Shown here: positions 48,275 to 61,437 of the stretch, piece after piece
Layout of the letters: every line of letters begins with the position of its first letter
Numbering within the stretch: position 1 is the first letter of the stretch
Assembly: GCA_029706075.1 (NCBI GenBank)
Contig: JAINUG010000073.1
Coordinates: 934,001-998,000 of the forward strand
DNA: 64,000 bases
Reading direction: 5' to 3'
Source: Aldrovandia affinis
Lineage: Eukaryota > Chordata > Actinopteri > Notacanthiformes > Halosauridae
The notes under the pieces: model-generated
Told to the model about the DNA's origin: nothing
The model's database searches: none
The model's input: the letters and a program-made list of their open reading frames with translations, nothing else
Program-made: the position numbers and the translations under genes

Positions 48275-48560
48275 TTTATTTTTCAATTAAAGTGACAAAT
48301 GTCCCACAGAATGATTATTCTTTCACAATGATATCTTTTATAAGTTAAAAAAAGAAAAACAGCAGAAAGGTCAGGTCAGTGTGATTGGGAAAAGGCCGGT
48401 TTCAGGACTGTGGTTAGAAGAAGTAAAAAGTGAAAGCACTTTCCAGAAGACACGGTTTCACTCCATCACCCTTCTCTTTGGCACTCAGGCTACACACGTC
48501 TCCACCACCCCCTCCTCCCCTTCTCCTCACACCACCCCGCTGGTTTCACTGGCTGGTTTC

Positions 48561-48594
<34 letters not shown>

Positions 48595-49823
48595 GGGGGC
48601 GAGAGGGCCACACTAGTAAGAGCTTGCGATTCATGAAGGCTTCCAACAACGCTAGCAGCAGTGAGACCTCTGAAAGACGCACGGCAGGAGCCCTCCTCGA
48701 GCTCAGAGATGGACAGAGCCGCAAAACACCAGAGAACCTGGGAACGGAGATGACCGGGGGAGTTTTGTTTTTGGGGTTGAACCAAAACGGGGAAGTAGAA
48801 GAAGTTTCCAGATGACCTGGATGTGTGGGTGGGCCTGGAGGGCCGGGCAAGGTGAACCTCGGTCACACGGCGTTATTTGCAACCGGTCCGACTGTACAAA
48901 TAATTGCACGTGATAAGCCCCTCCCCCTCCTAGGTTCTCTGGGTTTGCTTCAGTCCTATGACCTGGAGTGGCCATTTCCAACGACACAGAAAACGCTCGT
49001 TCCAATGTCTAAAATGCGACCGCAATGCCAAACTGCGTGCACGCCTCTCTCAAGCTGTCAGTTCTTAGCGATCTCAACGTACACGACAGGTTCAAAAAAA
49101 AAGGGACGCTGGCATTTAAAATCAATCTCCTTAAAGAGTAGAAGGCAAAACAAAGGCAAGTAACTCCCATCTGTGACTACTGTACGCTAAAGAAGCACCA
49201 CCCACGTCCCCCTGCAATGTCTTAAATTACGGGTACTTTCCATGAGCTGTGAAGCGTCATTTTTCCCGACGTTCTTCCATGAGGATTTTAAACTAACCAC
49301 AACACTGGGGAAATAACTGGTGCTGGTTTTAAAAAAAAGAAAGGTAAATAGTTTTCAGAGGAATGTAAATTGCAAGTGCTCTCAATTTATTTTCCCACAG
49401 AGGAATCAGTGGAAAGCTAAAACATGCACAGAGGCTTTTAACTCCTTCTTTAGGCTTCCACTCGTCTCAAGACATTTATCACATAATGGTTTCTGCTTGG
49501 GGGAATGCTCGTCAATTTATAAAGTGTGGTTTTTACGGAAGAACTGGCCTAATGCAACTATAAAATCCTAAAACCCCCCCTTTACTTTTGCTTTCTTAGA
49601 TGTGGGCGTGTTTAAAGTTCCCATGGTCCCATGGCTACTCCTCCATATAGTTGCTCGTATATCGAGGTCCGGATCTGCTCTAATGACACACCAATCGAAT
49701 GTATTAGCCTTCTTTTTGTTTTCTTTTTGGTCCCCTGTGGAGCTAGCTGGTGTCCTAGTTGGGGCTGGGGGGGCGCAGCCCGTCTCTGATATGTCGATCC
49801 AGTAAAGTGGGCGGGGGCTGGGC
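48275..49823 (-). other. dbnl: Probable dbnl 3' UTR
   Basis: Unique sequence directly downstream of the dbnl stop. Minus-strand AATAAA occurs at 49386-49391 (UTR about 430 nt) and 48275-48280 (about 1550 nt). A (GT)n run lies at 48561-48592. Confidence 0.45.
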
Positions 49824-49960
49824 TCAGAGGAGCTCCACGTAATTGGCCGGGAACATTCCGAAGCGCCCGTCCGGGCTGTAGCCGCGCCACCAGCCCTCGT
49901 CGATCATCTCGATGCCCGTGATGATCTCGTCGGGGTCGAAGGAGATCTCCGTGTCGTCGG
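49824..49960 (-). CDS. dbnl: dbnl last exon: SH3 domain and stop
   Basis: Acceptor CTCCGCAG, stop TGA at 49824-49826. Encodes [40 protein letters not shown] and VELL. SH3 ligand-groove residues (ALYDY, WW, PxxY) are intact. Confidence 0.96.
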
Positions 49961-52900
49961 CTGCGGAGGAGAGAAAAGGGGGAGAGAGAGCGTTCTGTAA
50001 ACCGTCGACGTTCAGAACCAGCGCGCGAGCTCAGCGAGCTGGAAGGGGAATCCTGAAACAACACGCTTTGCTGGAAGTCGCGTCGGTGGGCCGCAACGTG
50101 ACCGAAAATGCAGAAGCGGCAGAATTCCCCCAAGTAAAAAAAAAAAAAAAGAGAATTAAACGGACATACCGGATGTGAGAAGTGTCACGATGGGTCACAG
50201 ACATAAAAATAAAAAAAAAACGCTTTGTCACTGGTCACAGGACTGTCAGTTTGAAGAACTGCACAGTAATCTATTTACACGGTCTACACAGTAAAGCAAA
50301 CAGGGTTGGACACGCAGAGGGCTCCAGGCAGCAGGAGGAAGGAACGCTCCACGGTTCAGGCCTCTGCTTCACCCCACTGACCCGGCACTCACTCACTCAC
50401 TCACCAGCCTGGTAGTCGTACAGAGCCCTGGCACAGATGCCCCGGTCTGCGGTCTCCTCTGGAGGGTAGTCGTACGTGTTCTGTTGCTCCTCCACCTGAG
50501 GGACGGACGGACGGACAGACACGAGAAGCCGGATCAGAGAGGGAGCGCTCCGTTCGTTCTCATTCTCCACAACGATAAAATGATTAGAATGAGCTTGCAG
50601 TCCAAATGAGCTTGATTCCAACTTAGATGGACGTTAACATCGACTCTTAAACATGTAACAGCAGACTGACAACATGTCAACACCTCCTGCCTTTCACACA
50701 TCTCAAAACACTGTAGTCTTAAAGCCAGCATCTGGCCTAGTTTTGCAGTCTGGAATCCATATTTATACGTTTGTGAGAATGAATGGTCAAAGCCCCTCCG
50801 GAGGAATATACGGCCGTCTTTCTCCTCCATTGGCTCCTGCACTACTGCTCTCACAGCCAAAAGCAAACGGGCAATTAATTCTCCCTTCGTCTGTCGTCAA
50901 CAGCCTCCCTTTCCAAGAGAACAGTCGCATGCTAACCTTCCACCTACCCATCTTTATTTCCTTTAAAATTTGTAGTAGCCAATTCAATACTCTATTTATT
51001 TCGATTCGCCCCCTCTCCTCACGAGCCCGCCGGCCGTTCTGCGGGTCAAGCTAATATCCCGAGGCCGGCAATGATCCGCCTCCTCCGAAATGGAACTTCG
51101 CCCACCTGCTCTTTAGTAACACCCTACTGCTCCTAGGCGAGCTCGTGCCGGCTCAACCTCCCCCCGCAACCTTTCCAACCGCGACTACGGCAGGCAGCTC
51201 ACGCTCCCGGCGGAGTTAGACCGCTACGCTACAGGGGCCCCCATACCCACCTTAATTTTGTGATCAACACACTGTGTGAGGGCAGATTTACATGAGCATA
51301 TTAACAAATACCTTGTTAATTGCGCCACATGAAAGGAAATAGCCGCGGCATTACAAAACACTGGCAGTTGCGAGCAGTACTAAGTACTCGCAATATATCC
51401 TCAAGACAGGTTCCACACAACTTTGGTTTATTGAAAAGACTAACCGGTGATCATGATATAAAAGACTATCATGATATACGAGTACAGTGTGTCTCAGCAC
51501 AGGGCGAATCCAGGACACGTTTGTCTCTTCCCTCAGCACACACGGTATGATAAGACTGTCTCCTACCGTCCGAACAGTGGGCACTGAATGTGAATTAGTG
51601 AACCATCAATCCCCCACTGTCTGAAACCCAGGAACCGAATATAGAATTAGACCAACGGACCATACGGTCAACGTACCTCAGCTAAATAATTTAACTCTAT
51701 GACACATTACGTGCCAATGCAGACTGTGGGCACAGCCCTGGAGAGTCAGTCACTGAACTGTGCACGGGAGATTTAATTAACATTTCAACATCTGGGTACG
51801 AGTGCGGGCCCAGGAGGCACATGGTGTATGTGAACAGATCTCTACACCTCACCTCACATCACAATAATATAGCAGAACCGCACAAAGGACAACGCGTTCG
51901 ATCGTCAATCCAGCCCATGTTTACATGTTACATGTTTATGCATTTAGCGGACGCTCTTATCCAGAGCGACTTACACAGTTTACATTTCTTTACATACAAT
52001 CCATTTATACAGCTGGACAATTTACTGAAGCAATTCAGGTTAAGTACCTTTAGCTCAAGAGTACAACAGCAGTGCTCCACCTGGGAATTGAACCAGCAAC
52101 CTCTGAGTTACAAATCCAGTTCCTTCCCTACACTGCCACCCCTTAACGGACAAGCAGAATCCAATCTCACAGAAAGCTGGACTCATTCGGACAGCGTTCG
52201 TTAACGTGAGGGTCGAGTGAGTGAACCTGTTTTTTTCGCTAACGCGGTGGGGCGCAGCACTGGCTGAAGGACGAGCGGGGCGGATGCACGGAGGCAGGGG
52301 GGCATACCTGGGGGGGTTCCTCGTAGATGTTGTCTGGCTCTGGGGCAGCTTCGTACAGATTTTCAGCGGGGGCGGGGGCGGGGACAGGGGAGGGGGCCAG
52401 GACAGGGGAGGGGGTGGGGGAGGGGGAGGGGGCCGGGACAGGGGGGGGTGGGGGAGGGCGTGGCTGCCTTGTGGGAGTTATGCTGCATCTCAGCTACCGG
52501 CAGCACATCTGCTGGGAGAGAGCAAAGCGTTACATTCCCTCCTACCGGCACCGGCCACCAGGGGGCAGCAACATCAACACTACACCAAACAGAGGGGTTC
52601 TCAACTCTGGCCCTGGAGAGCCACAGGGTCTGCCGGTTTTTTGTCGAAACTCAGAACACATCGATCAATTATTATTGACCAATCGAAACAGTTGATGACA
52701 CGGTCAAACCTCGCCTCGCCTGGTTTCTTGGGGTTCTGAATTGGTTGGTATTTCTTTCTTTAAAATTTCTCTCTGATCTCTTTCTAATTTGTTTGTTTCA
52801 AATTTTCCCCGTTTTACTCCCAATTTGGTAGCCAATTACACCCTCTATTTATTTAGATTTACCCTCCCCACACGGGTCCGCCACTCATCTCTACGAGGCA

Positions 52901-55900
52901 AGCTAATTCTCAAGACGGAATTCGCCCACCCACTTTCTGGAGACTCCTTTTCCGTGCTTCACGGCGGACCCGAGCCGGCTCACCCTCCCCCCTTCCCCCT
53001 GGGGCGGACAGCCAAACGCCGCCCCCAATCGCTGATGACCAGGGCCGGTCTGGCAGAGACGGGTTTCGAACCGCGTCCCTGACAGGCAGCGCACACCGTA
53101 TCGGACCAGCCAAGACGCGGTGCGTTAGACCGCTACGCTACCTGCTGCCCCCTGGTGGGTATCTGTTAAGGCGAAAGCAAACTCCGGCAGACCTCCGTGG
53201 CTCTCCGTGGAGGAGGGTCGTTAACAGGGACAAGGTGGAGGCGACGGCAGACCACTCGGTGTGTATGGATGTGAAATGTGGTCGCGGAACGTGTGCCCAA
53301 ACCTTCGTATTCCTCCTCGGGGGGGGCTGCCTCCTGCTCCTCAAACTCAGACGGGGACTGCTCTTCCACACTGGGCTCTGATCGTCACAAACATGTACAC
53401 ACACACACACACACACACAGACGCGCTAACACACCACGTCGCATGCCACACAAGACGATGGAACACGGACACGACAGCCTGGACTCATTCTGCTCTCCGC
53501 GTGCTCCTCCTGCTGGAGGCTAGGCCCCTGGCGTCTCTCTCTCTCTCTGGTTAGACCTCATACGCTCGTACCCTAACTGCGTCTCTCTCTCTCTGGTTAG
53601 ACCTCATACGCTCGTACCCTAACTGCGTCTCTCTCTCTAGTTAGACCTCATACGCTCGTAACCTAACTGCGTCTCTCTCTCTCTGGTTAGACATCATACG
53701 CTCGTACCCTCATATGCTCTACCCTAACTGCGTCTCTCTCTAACCGAGAGGTTCGCTTCTGAAGGCTGGGGCCTGTTGTTTCAGGCGGCTGGCGTACACA
53801 TTTAGCCCTTTAGCTGTGTTCTTGTTGCGCATTACCGCGCCGGCCGAATTTGGTTCCGCAATGGCGATGAGGTGACTCGGGCACTCAGACTTATGAATGA
53901 ATAGAGCGGAGGATGAAGATGAGGGTGACGAAGGGTTACGGGAGTCTACGTCTAGCGGTCAACCCTCGCTGTGGGCCACAGCTGTGTCAGACAAGATTAG
54001 GCAGCTTCACAAACAGTCATGTTCCTAACTATGTGAAAAACACACAAATAAAAGAAACAAATTTGCACACAAGGGCCCGTATTAAATGACTGCTAGTTAG
54101 GATAATGCTGATAAGTGCTTTGCAGAATCTGTTGAGAATCACCTCCTCCTATATGCCGGCTCTGAACCACACATTTCTATCGGTTCACCAGCTGAATACC
54201 CGACTGCGTGGGAATGGTGAATGTGGAGAACGGTGCGTCTGAGTCAATATCGCCCTCGCTCCGCTCCTGGCGCGGTCCCAGCCGCTGGCACAGAGCAGCT
54301 GTACCGTGAAATTACTGGAAACGCCATCTACAGTATACCTACGACTCTGAGTCATATCTCAAACACTTCTCAACTATGAATGCATAAGGTGCCCAGACTG
54401 GGAATATATTATGTACTGGGAGGCCTGTGCATATTTTAAAAACGATAAAGAGTGAATGAATTTAAAATAACAGATTTTTAACACAAATCAACAGAAGGAT
54501 CCAAGGATATTTATGCAGAAATGTAATATGATAATGTGAGGCTAAAATCATGTCAAGGTTTTCACAGAAGCAGATTTAGTTTTTCACGGATTTGAAGCCA
54601 AGCATAAAAACAAGAGCAGGGAGAAGAATAGAAAGCTCTTGTTTCATTTTAACAGGGGAGTGACACCACCACCACCAGATCTGCTCCCTATTGGTTAGTG
54701 CTTCCAGGCTGAGCCAATAAGATTGTGTAATTGCTGGAGTGTGCCATATAAGGAGTGTTCATTAAGTTACCGGTGTTAAAATGGTGGCACGTGCAGAGTG
54801 TACAGTACCTGAACCGCCCGTAACCCGTGGTCTTGAGAAGGCATATAATCTTTCAGCAGGTGGCCAGTTAAACACCTGTCTGAAACAGAACTCTGGTGTC
54901 TAATGAGACGGCCTGCTCGGAAGCTCCTCCTACGGAATACGTAGAAGGCGTGCCTGTAATCATGTCTACCTCGTGTCGGCCTTGGTAATCCCATCGCTCG
55001 TAATTACCAATCCAATCAAACGTCCGCAGCCACATCCTGGTCTCAGGCATGCAGCCAAACCAACGAGCACACAGGTGGCCATCGCACAACCTCTGCTCGA
55101 ACTTGGAGGACACGAAAACACAGCCAAGCGGCCAAAAACCAAATCTACCACTGGGTTTTCCTGCTATTTTTTTTTTTAACTGATCCTAATCAGGCAAAAC
55201 GTCCTGTTCTGGTATCGGTAAACGGGTCTGAGTCTTCTTACGTTACGAGAGTCTGCCAGCAACAGCCGTTATCAAAGGTGTTTATCGATGCTTAAGAGCT
55301 TCACACTACATCAAATTGAATTTGTGTAGGATTTACACTCGACTCATAGTACTTAAAAAAAATAACCTGCAGGAAGTGTGTACATTGCCAGCTGCTCACA
55401 TTAAGTGTGTGTACTCTGACTTCCTGCTCACGACCCACGTCCTGCCCGTGCCGTTTGTAACAAAGTCCTCCTGCTAAAGAGGCCGACTCAAGTCTGATCT
55501 TATCCTGTGGGTGAAGGGGCTCATCCTTAATGCTGCGGAGCCCAGAACATGTCACTATGGGGTTCTGGCAGAGGAGAGTGTGTACTGTATACTGTATGTG
55601 TGCTGTGCTATATTGAGGAGGAGGAGGAGGAGGAGGAGGAGGAGAGGAGGAGCAGAGTGTGTGTACTGTATGTGTGCTGTGTTTTACTGAGGAGGAGGAG
55701 GAGAGGAGGAGGAGAGAGTGTGTGTACTGTGTGTACTGTATGTGTGCTGTGTTTTATTGAGGAAGGGAGGAGGAGGAGGAGGAGGGGAGGAGCAGAGTGT
55801 GTGTACTGTATGTGTGCTGTGTTTTACTGAGGAGGAGGGGGAGGAGGAGGAGGAGGAGGAGGAGCAGAGGAGGAGCTATATTGAGGAAGGGGAGGAGGGG

Positions 55901-57965
55901 AGGAGGGGAGAGTGGTGTGTATGTGTACTATATTGGAGCAGAGTGTGTGTACTGTATACTGTATGTGTGCTGTGCTATACTGAGGAAGGGGAGGAGGAGG
56001 AGGAGGAGGAGAGTGTGTGTACTGTATGTGTGCTGTGCTATATTGAGGAGGGGAGGAGGAGGAGGAGGAGGAGGAGGAGGGAGGGGAGGGCTGCTGGAGC
56101 TCAGACAGCAGACAGGAGGGGCTGTGCGGCACTGGCGCCCGGGGTGAGCTGGGGGGCTCCGGCTCACAGGGCTGCTTGGACAGAAAGGGGCTGTGCAACC
56201 GCCCTGAGACAGACAGACAGACAGACACACACACAGACGGAGAGAGACACACACGCACACACACGCACACACACACAGAATGGAAGACACAAGAGCAGGC
56301 GGGTGGGACAGAGAGGTTACTCACGGGAGCAGGCACAGCACAGCGCAGGCCGGGGGGAGGGGGGACAGAATGGCAACACGGCGGCACATGAGACAGACGA
56401 GCGAGGAGGACCCCGTTCCCCCCGACGGCGCTGAGCTGAGCGCTGCAGGAAGCGCGCGGGGGCGGGCGGGCGGGAGAGGCAGGAATGTCCGCGTGCGTGT
56501 TCCAGCACGCCGTGCTCGGCTACAGGCGGGACCGCCCCGTGTGAGGGGGGGGCTCGTTTCGGGAGTCACGGACGATAGAGAGGCCGTGCGTGGCAGTCTC
56601 ATACAGATAGTCATAATAATTCCCTTTCCCCACCACCGGAGGAAAAACACTGGAACTTTCCTTCCCTTAAATGCTGGGCGCTATGGAAACTGAACCCCAC
56701 ACACTACCCCCACCGAGGCACAGCTCTTATGGCTGGAGACTCTAAATGAAATGTAGTGTCTCCAAGAACACACGTTCAGTCATGACCTATTTGCATATAG
56801 ATGCCTTAGAGTCATCTTTGGGGGTCAGTGTATGGGCTCTGGAGCGGAGAGGAACATGCAAAGAGAAATAAAGAACACTCTGATTTGATTTCTCTTGCCC
56901 TGAAGCCCGTTTCTCGCTCTCCCTCCCTCCGTGTTTCTCTCTCTCTCCCTCAGTCTCCCTCTCTCTTTCTGCGGTCCCAGATGTTCCCCCTCTCTCCCTC
57001 TCTCTGGTCCCAGATGTTCTCTCTCGCTCCCTCTCTCCCTCCCCCCTCTCTCTCTCCCGCTCTCTCTTTCTTTCTTTCTTTCTTTCTTTCTGCGGTCTCA
57101 GATGTTCCCCCTCTCCCTCTCTCCCTCTCTCCCTGGTCCCAGATGTTCTCTCCCTCCCTTCCTCCCTCCCTCCCTCCCCTGGTCCCAGATGTTCTCCCTC
57201 CCTCCCTCCCTCCCTCTCTCACCTGGCTGGGGGCTGGAGGGGGCGTCTCTGTTGTCGGGGGTCCTCCCCCTCTCTCTCTGCTTGAACATCTCTCTGGGGT
57301 TCAGCGAGCGCTGGGAGATCAGGGAGGCCGCCTCCTGCAGAAGAGCACAAACGGTCACAATCCACGAGTCCACGCAGAGCTACCAACACCATCCAGAGAG
57401 GGCGCCCTTCAGCGCACAGGGCCGGCGGGTAGATAACTCCTATGGAGCTCCAGGAGAGAGCGGTGGGTGGGGGCTACGCGTGGGTGGGGGCTACGCGTGG
57501 GTGGTGGTTAAGTCTTCCCCCTTCACTGTAAAGTGCTTGGAGATAATGGAAAGCGCTGTATGAATGTTATTTAATATTATTATTATTATGAAGAGGAAGC
57601 ACTGAAAATGAGAGCTGAGTTCCCGCGCTGCAGAGGAAACCACAAGCCTGGCTTCTGCAGAGAGGATACAGCAGCCAGGCTACACAGAAGGGTCTGGGTG
57701 CAGGCAGGCAGATATGGCCAAGGAGAGAAACATCCTGGTCTGCACATGTGACAACCAACCCAAAACCTAACCAAAGCCAACAGCAAGTGCAAATGCAAAC
57801 CCTCAAATGAGCTAGAAGGATCTCCTATCTGTAGACGGGATCTCTGGACTAGTTTGTTTTGTTGCCGTTGTTAAAATTAGCCTCTGGTGTCTGCAGCCAG
57901 CAGTCCTAGTGCGTATAGCTGCTGTAGAAAAGAGATAGCGGGTTGAACCTGCGATAGAGAGGGGA

Positions 57966-58060
<95 letters not shown>

Positions 58061-61000
58061 AGGGAGGGGAAGGGAGGGCAGGCCTTCTGGCTGGAGGAAA
58101 GAAGAGGCAGATGGGGCAGCTTGTGAGAGAGGGGACGACATTTATTGCTCTATTAAAAAGGGTGTAGTAAACAGGCCCTGCTCGCTGTGGGAAGAACGAG
58201 AGAGCGGTGTTAAGACTGATGGAGAGTATGTGTGAGTAGCCCAGCCACTGAAGAGGAAGGATGAGATGAGTCCAGCCATTCTACTGAGAAAAGGAGGAGG
58301 AGAGAGGGAGGGAGGGAGAGAGAGACAGAGAGAGGGAGAGAGAGAGAGAGAGACAGGAGAGGAGGGAGGGAGAGACTCACTTGGGCTTTCTCCACAGATT
58401 CCCCACGCTTGAACCCTTTCTTCTGTGAAGCCTGGAACTCTTGCTCCTGCGTCTCCTGAGAAGAGCACCAGACACGTTCACCCTCCAAGTGCACAAACGC
58501 ACACGCACACGCACACACACATACACATACACGCGCACACACACACACACACATACACACACACACACACACGCGCACACACACACATACACACGCACGC
58601 ACGCACAACACGCGCACACGCACACACACACAACACATATGCAGGCGACACAACCCACTACTTCTATTCTCTCCAAATGAGAGAATATGTCTGGGAAACT
58701 AGTGCAGATGTGTGTGCTTGTGTGTGAGTGTGTGTGTATGTGTGTGAGTGTGTGTGTGTGATCCTGTGCGTGTGGCGTGTGTGTGTGTGTTCCAATTTCA
58801 GACCTGTGTGTATGCTGAGACCAGTGTGAGTGTGTGTGTGTGTGGGTGTGTGCGCTATGTTACATGGAAAAGTTGTGTTTGTGTAGCAAGAGACAATGCG
58901 ACGCTAGCTAGCTAACCATTTAAGATATACAAGTGTCTTTCTGTGTGTCTGTTTATTAGAGTAGTTTCAGCGGACATTTGCGCATGCGTATTTTGACCAA
59001 TTTCGAATTAAAAACCACCACATATTTCATTCAGTATTAACAGCAGAAAACATGGTTCTCCACTTGCCCTGGATTAGCCTCTGAAAGTGAAACAGCACCG
59101 AGATGTTTAATTTAGAAAGGGCACATGGGGGCGGGCACATGGGGGCGGGCGCTGGCTCTCTCCCTCCAGGGTCCGAGGAAGACGCTGGACCCAGAGTGCT
59201 GCTGCTCGATTAAAAGCTCCAGCTCTAATCTCTGTGTGACTGAGTCACTGAGACGTCCCCAGAGGGAGAGGAGAACTGAAGCCCTTTGTAAACCCCTCGG
59301 CGAACAGAAGGTCAAACTCACCCACTGGTGCCTCTCCTGGTCTCTGCTCTCAGAGTCCTGCTGCTGCTGGAACTTCCTGCCAAACGCAGCCGGGCGAGAA
59401 AGGGGAGTCAGGTGACTTCCAACGTGCTGACACTCTCCAACGCGCTCTCCAACGCGCTCGCTGAACACGCTCACGCTCTGAACACGCTCTCTGAACACTC
59501 TCTGAACACGCTCTCTGAACACGCTCTGAACACGCTCTCTGAACACGCTCTCTGAACGCGCTCTCTGCCACCGCTCAGGACCGCGGGCTAGCTTCACCTG
59601 CGTGCCTGCCGACCAGCCGACACCATCCCGCCATGTCACGCTCCAGTAACTCTTAATCACTCAAACACTCCTGAGAGAACCAGCAGCCCCTCCGAATGCA
59701 CCACTTCAATGTTCTCTTTCAAAAAAATATATATATACTACCGGTCAAAAGTTTTAGAACACCCCCATTTTCCAGTTTGTACTGACATTTAAGCAGTTCA
59801 AACCTCTGGCAGTTTACCGCTTACCTTTGTACCGTTTCAGGTTATTCACTGGACTTGAACTGCTTAAATATCTGTAGAAAATGGGGGTGTTCTAAAACTT
59901 ACTGGTAGTGTAGTGTTTTTCCCCCCCAAAATCTTTTACAGTTTTTCTCCCAATTTGGTAGCCAATAATTTATTTCCATTCACCCTCCCCCACGAACTTC
60001 ACCACCCATCCTCTGGGATTAAACTAATTCCCAGAGGCCAGCGATGATCCACCTCCTCCAAGACGGAACTCACACTCCCCTTTCTGAAGACACTCTTAAG
60101 TGCTTCTTGGCGAGTTTGTGTCGGCTCACCCTCCCCCTCCCCTGGTGCAGACAGCCAAAAGTCGCCCCCGATCGCGGCTCCCCGCCAGGGCCAGTCTGGC
60201 ACAGTCGGGTTTCAAACCACGACGTGATAGGCAGCTCGCACTTACAAAGCGCTAGTCAAAACGAGTGCATTAGGCCGCTTCGCTATCCGGGGCCCCGGTC
60301 TCCCATCTTTTGAGTGGGACACCAGGCTCGATTGCCATTATACCAGTTTCAATTCTATTCAATTCAATTTTATGTGTATAGCGATTTTTACAGAGAACTG
60401 TCACAAATACGCTTTCGAGAGAACAGAATATACCAGGCCTGAACCCCCCAAAAAGCAGATCCAGGGGGTTTTATATTAATCTCAGGACTGTGTGTGTGTG
60501 TGTGTGTGTGTGTGTGACCCCGCCCACTCACTTCTGCTGGTCGATCTGATTGGCTCTCTCCTTGTCCCTCTTGTCTCTCTGCACCGTCTCCTTCGCCTCC
60601 CGATCTTTCCTCTCACTCTCCATGTACTGCCGCTCCTCGGTCAGCCTCACCCTCTCCTCCTGCCTGCGCTTCTCCTCGTCTTTCTGAGGGAGGGAGGGAG
60701 GGAGAGATCAGGGGAGGGAGGAGAGAGAGAGAGAGAGAGGGGGGGAGGGAGAGAGGGAGAGAGAGAGAGAGAGGGAGAGAGGGAGAGAGAGACCAGGTGA
60801 GGGAGGGAGGGAGAGAGAGAGCAGGTGAGAGGGAGAGAGAGCAGGTGAGAGGGAGAGAGAGCAGATAAGAGAGAGAGAGAGCAGGTGAGGGAGGGAGGAG
60901 AGAGAGAGAGAGAGCAGATGAGAGGGAGAGAGAGCAGGTGAGGGAGGGAGAGAGGGAGAGAGAGGGAGAGAGAGAAAGAGAAAGATCTCTGACCGGTCTT

Positions 61001-61399
61001 GTTGGCTCACCTCGGCCTGCGCCCAGAAGTTGTCCTTGTTGGTCCTTTTGATCTCAGACATGGCGTTGGTCTTCTGATACACAGAGCCCTGCAGAAAGCA
61101 CAGTTAAGAGTTTAATCCACTTATCAATGAAGTACGCACAAATCTGCTGGTGCAACGCAACACCCCCAGTACAGGAACCCTATCCCTCCATAAAGGCATG
61201 AATTCCTAACGCATGATCCACGTTTTGTCCTTTATCTGACTTCTGTTGATACGAGACACCGAGCGCTCCCGCAAGCGTCCTAGAACGGCTTCCAAAGCAC
61301 TGGTTTCGTCTGGCAGCTCACAAGTGCATTTGCTACGCGGAGCAGACAGCGCACACAGCCCTGCGGTCAGTTATAAGTGTGCACGCACACGCACACACG

Positions 61400-61437
<38 letters not shown>

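Noticed and set aside
52592-52735. hAT-like left end (GGGGTTCTCAACTCTGGCCC)
   Set aside because: Looks like a known fish repeat start, but I could not find a matching right end or a target duplication.
53531-53750. Possible CRISPR array (direct repeats of about 46 bp)
   Set aside because: Repeats are contiguous with no unique spacers and the genome is a vertebrate one; it is a minisatellite.
55718-56434. Long plus-strand frame rich in Glu/Cys
   Set aside because: Translation of the GGA/GTGTGTACTGTA minisatellite antisense to a dbnl intron.
59350-59571. Arg/Glu-rich frame extending dbnl exon 59322-59376 upstream
   Set aside because: It is the 10-17 bp minisatellite; the acceptor TTTGGCAG and phase mark the true exon start.
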